From Plotosus lineatus (lineage: Eukaryota > Chordata > Actinopteri > Siluriformes > Plotosidae): a DNA stretch of 64,000 nucleotides. The stretch lies in contig CM045732.1 of the NCBI GenBank assembly GCA_024760905.1, positions 50,515,996 through 50,579,995 of the forward strand, given 5' to 3'. The position numbers and the translations under genes were made by a program. Below are positions 24,475-38,175 of the stretch, piece by piece. The notes under the pieces are model-generated. The model saw only the letters and a program-made list of their open reading frames with translations, searched no databases and was not told the DNA's origin. Each line of letters starts with the position of its first letter. Within the stretch, counting starts at the first letter, position 1.

Positions 24475-27390
24475 CCAGTGCTCTCAATCATGCCAGTCCC
24501 AAGCCCGGATAAATGCAGAGGGTTGTGTCAGGAAGGGCAACCGATGTAAAACCAATGCCAGACTTGATATGCAAATCACAAATATTACCTCCATACCGGA
24601 TCGGTCGAGGCCTGGGTTAACAATGACCGCCATCAGTGCTGTTAACCAACAGGGTGCTGGTGGAAATGGGACAACTGTTGGTCGGAAGACCGGCGGGAGG
24701 CGTGTCCGTAGGCGGAGAGGAAAGAGGAAAAGCATGAATCTAGGACTGAGAGTAGGGACTTTGAATGTTGGAACTATGACAGGAAAAGATAGAGAGCCAG
24801 CTGACATGATATAGAGGAGGAAGGTGGACATACTGTATGTTCAGGAGACCAGGTGGAAATTGAAGGCATGATGTTCAATGTTGTTAGTGCTTATGCCCTA
24901 CAGGCAGGATGTGAGCTAGAAGAGAAGGAGAGATTCTGGAGTGAGTTAGATGAAGTGATGCAGAGTACCCCCAGAGGTGAGAGTCGTCATTGGTGCAGAC
25001 TTCAATGGACATGTTGGTGCAAGTAACAGAGGGGATGAGGAAGTAATGGGCAGCTTTGGTATCCAGGACAAGAACACAGAAGGACAGATGTTGATCGATT
25101 TTGCAAAAAGGATGGAAATGGCCGTGGTGAATACTTTCTTCCAGAAGAGACAGGAGCATAGGGTGACTTATAAAAGCAGAGGTAGGAGCACACAGGTAGA
25201 CTACATCTTGTGTAGACGATGCAGTTTGAAGCAAGTCAGTGACTGCAAAGTAGTAGTGGGTGAGAGTGTTGCCAAACAGCATAGGATGGTGGTGTGCAGG
25301 ATGACGCTGATGGTGAGGAAGGTGAAGAAGACAAAGACAGAGCAGAAGACAAAGTGGTGGAAGCTGAAAAAGGAAGAGTGTCATGTCTTCAAGGAGGAGT
25401 TGAAACAGGCTTTGGGTGGTCAGGAAGTGCTTCCAGATGACTGGACAACCACAGCAAATGTGATTAGGGGGACAGGTAGGAGAGTACTTGGTGTGTCCTA
25501 TGGAAGGAAAGTAGATAAGGAGACTTGGTGGTGGAATGAAGAAGTGCAGGAGTGTGTAAAAAGGAAGAGGTTAGCTAAGAAGAAGTGGGACATTGAGAGG
25601 ACTGAAGAGAGTAAACAGGAGTACAGGGAGACACAGCGTAGGGCAAAGGTAGCGGTGTCAAAGGCCAAACAGAGAGCATATGATGACTTGTATGCTAGGT
25701 TGGACAGTAAGGAGGGAGAAAATGATTTGTACAGGGTGGCACAGCAGAGAAATAGAGATGGGAAGGACATGCAGCAAGTTAGAGTGATCAGGACAGAGCA
25801 GGAAATGTATTGACTGATGACAGAAGTGTGCTGGGAAGATGGAAAGAGTACTTTGAAGAGCTGATGAATGAGGAAAATGAGAGAGAACAAAGAGTAGAAG
25901 AGGTGACCATTGAGGACCAGGAAGTAGCAAAGAGTAGTAAGGGTGAAGTGAAGAGGGCATCAAAGAGGATGAAGAGTGGAAAGGTAGTTGGCCCTGATGA
26001 CATACCTGTAGTGGTATGGAAGTGTCTCGGAGAGGTAACAGTAGATTTTCTGACAAAAACATTCAACAAGGTCTTGTGACAAGGTCAAAAAGGCAAGTGA
26101 GCAGATGCCTGAGGAATGGAGGAGAAGTGTGCCATTTTTAAGAACAAGGGAGATGTGCAGAGTTGTGACAACTACATAGGGATAAAGTTGATGAGCTATA
26201 CGATGAAGTTATAGGAAAGAACAGTGGAAGCTAGACTAAGGGCAGAGGTCAGCCGTGTCAACTGTGAACAACAGTTTGGTTTCATGCCAAGAAAGAGCAC
26301 CACAGATGCAGTGTTTGCTTTGAGGATGTTAATAGAGAAATACAGAGAAGGTTACAAGGAGCTGCATTGTGCCTTTGTAGAGCTGGAGAAAGCATATGAC
26401 ATGGTGCTGAGGGAGGAACTGTCTGGAAGTCTGGAGTGGTAGAGAAGTATGTTAGAGTGGTGCAGGACATGTATGAGAGATGTAAGACAGTGGTGAGGTA
26501 TGCTGTCTTCGTGACCGAAGAATTCAAGATGGAGGTGGGACTGCATCAAGGATCAGCTCTGAGCCCCTTCTTGTTTGCTATGGTGATGGACAGGCTGACA
26601 GATGTGGTTGAACAAGAATCTCCATGGACCATGATGTTTGCGGATGACATTGTGATCTGTAGTGAGAGCAGAGAACAAGTGGAGGAAAATCTAGAGAGGT
26701 GGAGGTATACCCTGGAAAGGAGAGGAATGAAGGTTAGCCTCGGTAAGACAGAATACATGTGTGTGAATGAGAAGGACCCAAGAGGAATAGTGAGGTTAAA
26801 GGGAGCAGAGATAAGGAAGGTGGAGGATTTTAAATACTTCGGCTCACAATCCAGAGTAATGGAGAGTGTGGAAAAGAGGTGAAGAAGCGTGTGCAGGCAG
26901 GTTGGAATGGTTGGAGAAAAGTGTCCAGTGTGATGTGTGACAGGAAGATATCGACAAGAATGAAAGGAAAAGTGTACAAGTCGGTGTTGAGGCCAGCGAT
27001 GTTGTATGGTTTAGAAACAGTGGCACTGAGGAAATGACAGGAGGCAGAGCTGGAGGTAGCAGAGAAGAAAATGTTGAGGTTCTCTTTGGGAGTAACGAGG
27101 ATGGATAGGATCAGGAATAAGTACATCAGAGGGACAGCACATGTTAGATGTTTTGGAGACAAAGTCAGAGAGGCTTGATTGAGATGGTTTTGACATGTAC
27201 AGAGGAGGGATAGTGAATATATTTGTAGTAGGTTGCTGAGGTTGGAACGGCCAGGCAAAAGGCCGAGAGAAAGACCAAAGAAGAGACTTAAGAGAAGAAG
27301 ATGCAGAGGACAGGGTGAGATGGAGGCAGATGATTTGCTGTGGCGACCCCTGAAGGGACCAGTTGAAAGGAAAAGAAGAAGAGAAGAAAC
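24475..27390 (+). mobile_element. RTE-like LINE, copy 2, internally deleted and frameshifted
   Basis: Shares the same 5' start (ccagtg, then aagcccggataaatgcagag) and the same 3' tail as copy 1. Against copy 1 it lacks about 160 bp of the endonuclease: sequence jumps at about 24857 between short gaaa-containing stretches. It also has a disrupted stretch near 26075-26230. Readable pieces: 24977-25813 (endonuclease end, linker), 25810-26079, 26224-26442, and 26436-26882 with FADDIVICSES near 26640. It lies 650 bp downstream of copy 1 in the same orientation; sequence differences show separate insertions or an old duplication. Confidence 0.86.
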
Positions 27391-27461
27391 CAAATTTAGA
27401 ATGATTCTGGTGAAACATCTTGAAGGGGTTCAGGGTCGGTTAATACATTTTTTTATATAAT

Positions 27462-27545
27462 AATCTTAATTAGGGTCACGCCCATCTCAGCCGACTTTGG
27501 CCGAGGGCAGAGCACACCCTGGACAGCTCTTCAGGCCTTCACAGA
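27462..27545 (-). mobile_element. SINE L2-like tail fragment
   Basis: Inverted taatcttaattagggtcacg, gcccatctcagccgact and cagagcacaccctggacag. It is just downstream of LINE copy 2. Confidence 0.75.
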
Positions 27546-28116
27546 TGTTTGTAAGCCTAATTGCTTATTGCTCTCACTATTTACTTTTGAAGTATGTCTC
27601 ACCTCCTGTGATGAACATATAAAATCCCCTCTTAATTTACCATCATGGATATCCTGGTCATTCTTTAGTTTGAGTACGGGTTTAATCTCACTTTTGAAGT
27701 TTTAAAATGTTTGGTACTTCTTACCATCTACAAAATCTCGTTCTTGCTGGGTGGAGTTATTGGATAGAATTTATAACATTTGTTTGTTTTAGCAAAACCA
27801 TGTATTTCAGTTTTTGGTGCATGCTGGTAATTGATGCTGTTGGTGGAGAAAAAATATCATAGAGTGCTATTGAGCCTCCAGGCCACTCCTGGGGTCTATC
27901 GTTTTCCCAGGACCCTATAACCACCATTTGTCATACAGCACATGAAAAGCCACAGATCAAAAGTCTATTTCAGACAGTTGGTCTGTTTATTCTTTTTATA
28001 AGCAGAAGAAACACTTGGTGCAGCTGTCTTTGTTTACATCCAGTGAGAATATTGATGCAGTGTATCAGTTCTATAAATTATTTTGGCTTCATAGCAATGC
28101 CAATATCTTTTTTTCC

Positions 28117-28470
28117 TTTCAGCTTTTCCTTTTTTTCCAAGGGTCACCACAGCGAATCATGTGATTCGCATGTTTGATTTGGCATAGTTTTTTTGTTTTA
28201 CGTCGGATGGCCTTCCTGACACAACCTTTTAGCAAGGGGTAGAAATACGCTGACAGCTATGCAACCTACTCTTTAAGATAGTCAGCAATGGTTCTTTTAA
28301 TGCTTCTCACAATAGACAGTGAGATACATGGCCAGGTTTTCATAACCCGGTTAGCTGCACTGGGGAGACAGTGACAACCTTGTGGAGAGTGGAACTTGAA
28401 CCCCCAACCTTAGGACCAGCGATTCAATGCCCTTTACCACCAGGCCACCATGCCCCCACCAGGCCACCAC
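28117..28470 (-). mobile_element. SINE type C, nearly full length
   Basis: Inverted RTE-derived part (gtcaccacagcgaatcatgt, ttacgtcggatggccttcct) and the full type B body and head (ccaccaggccaccactgccc). A short duplication at the head end. Confidence 0.85.
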
Positions 28471-28580
28471 TGCCCATAGCAATGCAAATATAAAGGTATT
28501 TATTCACTTGTGGCACGTTCAAAAAATATAAGTAACTGAATATACTTTAAAATATAATTCTATTTATTATACTAATTATT

Positions 28581-28957
28581 GGGCGGCATCGTGGTGTAAT
28601 GGTTAGCATGTCTGTTTCACAGCAAATAGGTTCTGGGTTCGATTCCCAACTTCGGCGAGTCTGTGTGGAGTCTATATGTTCTCCCTGTGCTTGAGTGGGT
28701 TTCCTTCGGGTACTCCAGTTTCCAACCGCAGTCCAAAAACATGCACAGTAGGTTTATTGGCTGTTCCAAATTGCCACTAGGTGTGAGTGTGAGTGTGAAT
28801 GTTTGTGTGAGTGTTGGCCCTGCGATGGCCTGGTGAGCTGTCCAGGGTGTAATCTACCCGTGCCAAGAGTTGGCTGAGATGGGTGTCAGCCTCCCCATGA
28901 CTCTAATTAAGATTATGGGGTTCAGAGCATGAATGAATGAATGAATGAATGAATGAA
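28581..28957 (+). mobile_element. SINE type A with target-site duplication
   Basis: Full head, body and tail ending in six GAAT units. It is flanked by the perfect duplication tactaattatt (28570-28580 and 28958-28968). This proves the family transposes as one 377-bp unit. Confidence 0.92.
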
Positions 28958-29259
28958 TACTAATTATTAAAAACATCATTAGGCTTTCTGCAAACTGTCA
29001 AGTGATCATAATCCACACACTCATTTGCCAAACCTTGAATGTCGCTTTAAGGCTGGTTCCGACACTGAGTGAAGACGAAGTACACACTGAATGGCTTTCT
29101 AAACCATTGCTGACCAATCTCTGAGCCTTCATCTCACATTCAGATGAGATGGAGAGAAGGGATAGTCAGAAACAGCATAACTTTAATTATTACAAACTTA
29201 GTATCTGTTTATAGCATACCTTATGTGTATTTAGTGAGTATAACTAACTGATTAAATAA

Positions 29260-29523
<264 letters not shown>

Positions 29524-30040
29524 TGAGGACTAGAGAAACAGCGCCTAAAGTGTCAATATGTAGCCAAGGCTTTTAACGTTCCTGCTTCAAAATGGTCTTT
29601 TATCACACGATAAAAATTTACTATTAGTAGTAAAGTCATGAGACTTCTATTCATGCAGTTAGGATGCATACAGTGACATCACTTTTCAAACTTATCTACT
29701 CAATGACAGTGGGAAATGGTTGCCAGGGTAATCACACAGAGCTCTCAAGTGTCACATCTGTGAGCACTTGACTGGTGTGACTGACAGGCTGAGTGACAGT
29801 GAGAGCACACGGGTGAGAATGGACGAGAGAGATCGAGGCTGTTATGAAGTTCAGAGATTTATGAGTCTTCTCAATTCTCATACAGTATGATACTGACAGC
29901 TGAGCAACACTGACTCCTGGGCATAGAGGATAAAACATTTTAATGAGCATGAACAATGAGTAATTATCAAAAATCATACATACACATTCTACATTCACTG
30001 CCCGGCCAAGAATAAAAGGTCGCACACTCTAATATCTTCA

Positions 30041-30109
30041 GAATAGAAGATATCAGATGATTCGCTGTGGCGACCCCTGAAAAAGGGAAAAAGCTGAAAG
30101 GAAAAGAAG
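30041..30109 (+). mobile_element. 69-bp minimal RTE/SINE-tail insertion with perfect TSD
   Basis: Contains gattcgctgtggcgacccct and gaaaaagggaaaaagctga then gaaaagaag. It is flanked by acactctaatatcttca at 30024-30040 and 30110-30126 (17/17 identical). This is an extreme 5' truncation that kept only the 3' tail. Confidence 0.88.
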
Positions 30110-30211
30110 ACACTCTAATATCTTCATGAAGTGCATTTAGCCTTGATCATAGCATGTAATCTCCATGACACGGTTGCACTGGTTGTTCTACTGTGCAGCA
30201 TCTCTTGCCGA

Positions 30212-30376
30212 AAGACAGACCAAAGGCAGTGAGAGACATGGCTGGCCTTTGACAACCCAGGTGGCTGCACTGGGTTTGGGGGGGGGGGGGGCAGTAACAA
30301 CAGTTAACAGTGGGGCCTGAACCCCCACACCTGGGATTGGTAATCCAGCATCTTACCACTGGGCCACCACTGCACA
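30212..30376 (-). mobile_element. SINE type B, head half
   Basis: Inverted body and head only: gtgagagacatggctggcct, gcctgaacccccacacct, ttaccactgggccaccactg. A G-run (13 G) replaces the usual short C-run. Confidence 0.8.
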
Positions 30377-30468
30377 CTCGGCAATAAGAAATGTGGCAAA
30401 AAAAAATGAAGCAGAATGATAACCTGAATGTACTGAATTAGCAGGCTATCACATCAGTGGACCTTTTC

Positions 30469-30607
30469 TGGCACAGTGGTTAACACATCCACCTCGAATG
30501 ATTGTGTGAGTGTTGGTCCTGCGATGGCCTGGCGAGCTGGCCGGGGTGTTCCCAGCCATCGCCCAGAGTCAGTTGACATGGGCGTTGGTTCAGAAAATGA
30601 ATGAATG
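30469..30607 (+). mobile_element. SINE type A with internal deletion
   Basis: The head (cacagtggttaacacatcc) joins directly to gatggcctggcgagctgg and the tail; about 170 bp of the middle are missing. Confidence 0.75.
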
Positions 30608-30807
30608 GACTTTCCTGATGTAACGAATATAAAATAGGGACTCAAGTAATGAAGAGTGGTTCAGGGAGCATGAAGAATCATTTTCACATATGTATTGGTG
30701 CCCTGGAGTCCTGACGTTAACCCTATTGAAAGTTTTCAGGATGTACTGGAGAAGACTTTATTGAGTGATTTGATTTTCCCTCAATTCAAATCAGAGTGCT
30801 CTAGGCT

Positions 30808-31114
30808 GGTGCAAAAGGTGCTGGATCACTGATCCCAAGGTTGGGGGGGTCCAAGCCCCACTCTCAACAAGTTGTTACTGTCCCCCCCAGTGCAGTTAAC
30901 TGAGTTATCAATGGTAAAGGTGAGAGGCATGTAAAAGAACCATTACGGACTTTCGTCAAGAGTAGCTGCAGGAATGTTAGTGTGTTTCTGCCCTGCAATG
31001 GCCTGGCGAGCGTGTTCTCTGCCTTCCAGAGTAGGCTGAAATGGGCGCCCGCTTCACTCTGACCCTTATTAAGATCAAGCAGTTCAGAAAATTAATCAAT
31101 GAATCGATTCAAAT
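30808..31114 (+). mobile_element. SINE type B
   Basis: Head partly kept (ggtgctggatcactgatccc, gtccaagcccc), body and tail to aatcaatgaatcg. Confidence 0.83.
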
Positions 31115-32167
31115 TATTGGTGAGAAATTAACCCGAAACTGGATGGAAATAAATGTTGCTTAAATTTTTTGAAACAATACCATGACAAATACGTCTTCTA
31201 ATCAAGGCGAAAGGCAGAACAGCATTTTGGCTTTTTTTCCAAGAGAACAGGTTATTGTCTAACTCCAAGCATGTCTTTTCTCGGTTCCTTTTATACACTA
31301 TAGGAGTCATTCTCACCCATGTATGCGCTTGCTGTCGGTGCCTTACATCACTGACTGTATAACCATATCCACTGATCCAAGCTGTGTTTTACATCACACC
31401 GATCACAAAAGCAAATACCAGTATCTCCGATTACTATTATTTTCCTTCTGAAGTACAACAGCACACAGCTGTCTGCATTCATATTTAATAGAAGCGAGAG
31501 CAATAAATTGCCATTGTGATATTGAATCCTGCTTTATCGCACAACAATAGCAAGTTATCAGCTGGATACTCAATTGCACTAAAGTGTTCTGCCTCACAAA
31601 GGCAACAGAGTGGTATCAGCATACTGACTACAGGGATCCATAAAAGGATGTATTATATCCTATTGTAGTGGCCTTTTGGTTCACAGGAGAAAAATCACAT
31701 TCATAACATCAATATTTCATGGCAGGATGGGGTTCTATATAAGAGAATCCTCCCTCGAGCCTCAGGAGGCTGGTCGATGCCAGTAGAGTGATGTTTGAGA
31801 GGTGGCGTGTGTAGAAAGCAGGAAGAGGAAATTATTCTCACCTTTTTTTGTCTAGACAGATAGAAGGAAAATATCTTTGGATGCTTGCTTTGAAACTTGG
31901 AGTGCCTCTAGCCAATCTCTTCTTCATAAATCTATCAAAGGATAGCATGAAATGGTTTATTGAAGGCATCGTTCTTTTATACCAATTCAACACAGAAACA
32001 CTCTCAGAGGACAACGCTCTCTCGCGTAATAGTTTTACATAATACCAGCCCTGTCTGAGTTTGAAATAAGAATATTGAGACTGGTGGTATAGAGATGGCT
32101 CAATGAAAAATGTTCCTTTAAAGAAATAGGCATACAGTATATTGGAAATGCTGCATACACCCTTCAG

Positions 32168-32213
32168 TGGTGGTGGTGGTGGTGGTGGTGGTGGTGGTGG
32201 TGGTGGTGGGGGG
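32168..32213. repeat. (GGT)n trinucleotide repeat
   Basis: About 15 GGT units ending in a G-run, in eml5 window intron 1. G-rich on the transcript strand. Confidence 0.95.
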
Positions 32214-32465
32214 TTTAACCAATATTCGCCTCCTAAGCCTATATATGAGCACTATATAGGCTAGACTGAGGGCACAGGGGCGCACCTCACCTGCCATGGG
32301 GCATTTCTATGTGGAACTTGCATGTTGTCCCTGTGCTTTCATGCACAAGGTTTTTCTAAAATGATATGTGACCTTAATCTTTAAGCTATGACCTGTACTG
32401 GTATGTATGCATGCATAGACGCACACACAGATGCACAGACAGGCTGAAAGTTCATATCATAAGAG

Positions 32466-32697
32466 CCCCCAGTACAGCTAACTGGGTATTAAAAACTGTC
32501 CATGATTCTCACTGTCTGTGAGGGGCAGGTAAAAGAACCAATGCTCATTTTCATCAAGAGTAGTCTGCATACCAATCAGTATGCTTCTGCCCTGGCTAGC
32601 TGTCTGGGGTGTGCTTTTCCCTCACCCAGGGTTGGTTGGGATGGGCACCAGCCTCTCCATGATCCTAATTAGGATTCATAAAATGAATGAATATCTT
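32466..32697 (+). mobile_element. SINE type B, 5'-truncated
   Basis: Starts in the body (cccagtacagctaactgggt) and ends attaggattcataaaatgaa. Confidence 0.8.
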
Positions 32698-33022
32698 AAG
32701 AGGGGTTAAGAGTGAAATATGGTAAAATCAAAGATCACTCCTACAGTAACATCTAGAGTGGTGTTGTGATTTGTGAAAATTGGGTGTGGCCTATTACACT
32801 ACAACTATGTACAAAATTCCGAATCTACCAATTGCATTCAAGTGAATATACTCAAATTTACAGCTTGGACGGCAATACGTCATTGACCCCAGATAACAGA
32901 AATAGTACATAGGCACAACCAGCTTATCAAGAGGGACCTGCACCAGTGGACATGGACCCAGTTCATAACTGCTTGCAATACTAGTTTATATTGATCTATT
33001 TGATCTCTTCTGTTTTTCATAG

Positions 33023-33212
<190 letters not shown>

Positions 33213-33541
33213 GAATGCCATTAATTTTTTTCAGACGTAACAGTCTCAAAGCGGATAGCCATTAATATGTTAGCACTGATTAAGTATTTGGAAACACCAA
33301 GAGGTACTTAGGAAATTGCTTTCTGAAACCATAATATAAAAGAACAGAGCTTCTCATTTTATTTCCAGTCAATATTGTGCTCTACTTCCTATATGCAATA
33401 CAGTATGCATATATAAAAGTACAGAATGTTTTCTCTTTCCATTATATCAGTCAGCAGACTTTCCTCATTGTTAATGGATTGAAAGGCTTCTACATTTTAA
33501 TCTGTACAGTAAAAACAGTACTTTTAATTCTCTTATATTGA

Positions 33542-33664
<123 letters not shown>

Positions 33665-34026
33665 TAATATCATAATTCATGTGTTTTCTAAAATGCACTT
33701 ACCATCCACCTTATTACGAACAACTGTACACCTGCACATTGCATCAGCCATGCGTCACGTTTCAGCAACGTAGTGCAAGTTTATTGAGCAGATACGGACC
33801 ATGAGCTCCCAGTTCACATCAAGCACCAGAATGAAGAGAAAGTGTGTCCTCTGTAACTGTGATCTTGACATGAATGTTGGGACATGAAACTGGACAGTTG
33901 ACGACTGGAAAGAGATGAGATGATATTTCCCCCCCCTAAGTTTCAGCAATCTAGTTTGGGTGAGTTGCAGATGACTTTACTTGATTGACAGGAGTGGGAC
34001 TTCCAGCAGAGTCGTAAACAGTTGTA

Positions 34027-34345
34027 AATGGCATTGTGACATAGTGGTTAGCATGTCTGTCTCACAGAAAGGTCTGAGGTTTAAGTCCCAGGCTTTGAGA
34101 TGGTGTTTTTTTGTGTGGAGTTTGCATCGTTTCCTCATAGAGTCTGTAGACAAGCACATTAGACTAATTCACTGTTACAGATTGCCCCTAGTTGTGAGTG
34201 TCAATGGTTGTGTGTATGCAGACCGTAAGATGGAATACTGAGCTGTTCAACAAGTACCCTGCCTTCACGCAGAGGTTTGCTGAGATCGACTCCACCCTCT
34301 TCGTGAGCCTGGTAGGATTAAGTGGGTCAGGAAATAAATGAATGA
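34027..34345 (+). mobile_element. SINE type A
   Basis: Head cattgtgacatagtggttag, B-box-like aggtttaagtcccag, tail gtaggattaagtgggtcagg and a short (GAAT)n. Confidence 0.82.
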
Positions 34346-35578
34346 ATTTCAACCTGGTCATTGAAATTATTTGCTTTCTCGTACTGTTCTAACCAAACTC
34401 TGACTGTTTTGTGAAAATTCAACACATGAACGAGGAAATACTCAAAGCAGCACTTCAGCAACCAACAGCGATACCTCAAGCAAAGTAATTTTTGCTTCAT
34501 TCTGATGCTTGTTATGAACATTAACATGTAAAGTAAAGTAAAGCTCTTGACTTTTGACTTGAGCTGCATGATTCTTTGCAATGCACTGCTCTACATGATT
34601 GGATTAGATTAGAAAACTGCATGAATGTGCAAGTGTACAGCTGTTCCTCATGGTTTTTCCCTCCAAAAATTCTTGATGCCATGATGCCATCTGTTCACTT
34701 GTACTCAACATTCACAGTAACATTTATGGCATTTGGTAGACACCCTTATCCACACTGACATGAATTTTTATTTAATTTCTACAGCCAAGCATTTCCGGTT
34801 GATGGACCTTCGTCAAAGGCCCAACAGTGGTGGCTAGGTTTACTGTATTCTCCACATCCTTGTAATTTAAATTAATCGCTAAACTACGTTTTTCAGAATT
34901 TTTTCCCCATTGTTGTACTATTCCCTGAGCTTCATCAATCATAACAGTTCTCACATTCAGATGTTAAGCTTGCGTCAAAATATGTCAACATATGTCGCTT
35001 GTTTATGCTTTCGAAGATCTTAAGATGCAGACATGTGCACAACAATTTTTTGCAATTTTAATGTAATGATGCAACTTCTTTGAAAAATGTCTTTAAACAT
35101 GGCAACATTCATCACAACAATGACAGAATAGCGTATGAAATCCTGCAGAGACTGTAACATGTAGTGAGTGTAATCATCTGTTGTGTTGTATGTGAAGGGT
35201 GCAAGGGGAAAACAAGTGATATCACAATTTCTAAATGTATTGGTTATTACCGCTACCAGTGCTTCATGTCTTCACGAGTCATGTCAATAAATAACGCTAT
35301 AAATAAACCTGATATATAACGATAGAGCACAAGCAAATTTGTAGTGCAAGAGATACACTTACATTATCTAAATTTTGGCACTTTCTCAAATCCCTCATGG
35401 TTTACTATTGTTTTGTTGTATGTTTGAATGGATTTAGGTTAATAGACAATGAAAATTTTGGTGCTGTCAGATGATGCAGTATCAAGGTGCCTAATCTGCC
35501 GTTAGGTCATGGATCAAACTCTAAATAGTCATCATCACTCATTAATGGTCCAAAAACAGAACAAATCTCTTGGGCTAC

Positions 35579-35930
35579 GGGCAGTGGTGGCCCAGTGGTA
35601 AGGCGCTGGATTATAGATCCCAAGATCGGGGTTTCAAGCCCCACTGTCAACAGTTGTTATTGCTGTCCCTCTAGTGCAGCTAACTGGGTTAGCAAAGGCT
35701 GGCCATGTCTCTCATTGTCTATGGTGAGATGTTCATGTAAAAGAACCATTGCTGACTTTCGTCAAGAGGAGCTAGACGGCTGTCAGCGCGTTTTTGCCCT
35801 GCAATGGAATGGCGAGCTGTCCAGTGTGTGCTCTGCCCTCACCCAGAGACAGCGGAGATGGGCACCAGCCTCCCCTGTGACCCCAGTTAAGATTTGGCAG
35901 TTCAGAAAATTAATGCATGAATGGATATCT
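35579..35930 (+). mobile_element. SINE type B, full length
   Basis: Complete head (gcagtggtggcccagtggta, aggcgctggatt), B-box-like ggtttcaagcccc, body and tail. A good reference for the type B head. Confidence 0.87.
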
Positions 35931-36621
35931 TAGGCTAGTGAGTCTCAAGGTTTTTTTTTTTTTCCTTCAGTTTTTTTCAAGATGTCAAATATCATCATTG
36001 GATCTTCCCCCTTGCACCCTTTGTGTTGTGTGCTATGTGCTGTTTTGCTGAAATCTCTGCTCCAGTAAAGGTACTTGATTTAAAAAATTAAAAGCGCTGT
36101 ATTGGAAAAACAGTACATTCATTTCCATTATATGTTACAAAATCATGTAGTTGGTATTTATTTTGAATTTTCAAAACCCAACTGTGTAAATGCACAAGCC
36201 AGGAGTTGTTGTTGTGGGTGGGTAGACAGAGCCAGAGTCCAGCTCTGCATGGTGGTCTTCCAGCTATAGCACAACCTGATAATTAACTAGTGTGTTGCAG
36301 TAGGTGTTTAAAGCACAGAGTAGGATATTCAGTACTGCCAAGTTTTATTTTGGACTTTTTGTATTGCGAATTATTAGAATGTCGGTCTATTTTAGATGAA
36401 ATCTGTTTTTTTACTGAAGTAGCGCTAGTGAATAATAGCAGCGGTTGGTAAAACTGAAGTACTTTGCTGATTCTGCTTCTGCTGCCAAGCCCATGCTGGG
36501 ATCTGTGCTGCTGAACGGCATTTTCAGCTTCTAAAAAGCTACTGAATGATTTTGAAATCAATTCTTTGTGGAAATGAATTAAAAAACTGACTTTTACAGA
36601 TGCTGCTGTTTACATGGGTTG

Positions 36622-36898
36622 TGCTGCACTGAGTGCATTTAATTCCTTAATCTCTCAGAGAGGCTGGAGCCCACAATGGGCAAAGCCAGGGGATACCCTG
36701 AAAGGTTTTCAAGGATATCATCGGGGTAATACGTGCGCACACATACACAGGAGTGCAAAGTAGCAAAATATATATGTCTTTTGACTGTGGGAAACTTTCC
36801 CAAGCATGGAGAGAACATACAAACTCCACATAGAAACACTTCACCAAGCCTGGGACTCGAACCCAGGATATTCTTGTTGTGAGGCTGGCATGGTAATT
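36622..36898 (-). mobile_element. SINE type A
   Basis: Inverted order: degenerate tail (ttaatctctcagagaggctg), body (gagaacatacaaactccaca), B-box inverse (gggactcgaaccc) and head (gaggctggcatggtaa). Confidence 0.8.
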
Positions 36899-37119
36899 GT
36901 TATATTAATGTGCCAGCCTTAATTAAAAAAAAAAAAAAAAAAATTATGAATTTTTTTAAGAAGGAAAAAATGTAAATCTTTTTAAGACTGAGCATTGTTC
37001 ATATTTACAATTTTTAAAGTTTTTCCAATCAGTATTGTAATTAATTGGATTAAAATAATGTAAAAAGGCTAATAAAGGACAAAAACTTCCTTCTAACACA
37101 GACAGCACCTCTTATTCAG

Positions 37120-37151
<32 letters not shown>

Positions 37152-37513
37152 ACTTTCTCTCTCTCCTTTCATTTTAAAAAAATACACCCCTTACGCCCAC
37201 ACACATCTCACGTGACAATGCAGTGTAGCAGTTGCTTTTGAGCTTTTCCCTCCTGTACCATGTGACATCTGCTCTCAGGCCCATTGCTCATTCAGCGATT
37301 ACAGCACTCAATGCATGCATGAGATTTAGCCTGAAGTAATCCTCTGCTCTCACTGTAGCTCTCTCTGCCACAGGGAAGCATGGTGGCTTTAGGACACAGG
37401 ATTTTCTACCATCTTATAATTACTGCCAGAACAACCCAACTCAGGGCTTTTTTTCCTCTTGTCAGTGTTCATAGAGGGTCTTGGTTTTGCATGCATTAAT
37501 GGTGTGAAGGAAG

Positions 37514-37516
<3 letters not shown>

Positions 37517-37564
<48 letters not shown>

Positions 37565-37590
37565 TATGTGTGTTTGTGTGTGTGTGCTTG
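37517..37590. repeat. (TG)n microsatellite
   Basis: TG tract with a few interruptions near its end. Confidence 0.95.
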
Positions 37591-38175
37591 TTCTCCAACT
37601 CTTAGTTTTTATGATTTGTTAAGCTTCACTGAGCTGCTGGAGGAAAGCTTGCACTTCAAGAAAATATTCTGTAATGCATCTTCCATCTGGAATTCAGCCA
37701 CATCTTCATGTGTGCTGTTATTTTGCAGAACATTTCATTATTTAATGAGTTGTATAATTGCATATGTAACCACTATTTGATCTTTGTATTTCATCTGACT
37801 TTAAAACTCATCAGTGAGTACTTATGCTTAGATCTACAGCTTTTCCCATGCTCTGTTGCTGTTAATTATAATTTAGATGACACAGAGTGTGTAATTTTCT
37901 TAAAGGCAACAGGGGAAAGTTTTCAGTATCTCTGGCTGGCTGTTAATTGACTAATAAAGGGAAATGAAAGGAAAGCCTTTCAAACTTGAAAATATGTACA
38001 TCGTTATCATCAGGTGGCTTTTACTTACATATACCAAGTGGCAACCTGCTGAAAGGCGTTTTATAGATTTCATTAGTCTGTTTTAAAAGCCTGCCATTTG
38101 TGATTTGTTTCACTCTCGTGAAGGTGACAAAGTTACATGAAAGAAAATGGCCAGCAACAATAACTGGTATTAAAC

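Noticed and set aside
20720..27418. Many long minus-strand frames over the LINE copies (Leu/Ser/Pro-rich)
   Set aside because: They are antisense shadows of the purine-rich RTE-like coding strand, which carries clear endonuclease and RT motifs.
35579..35660. tRNA-like heads with A and B box similarity in SINEs
   Set aside because: They belong to SINE copies found many times in the window, and lack a proper cloverleaf; not functional tRNA genes.
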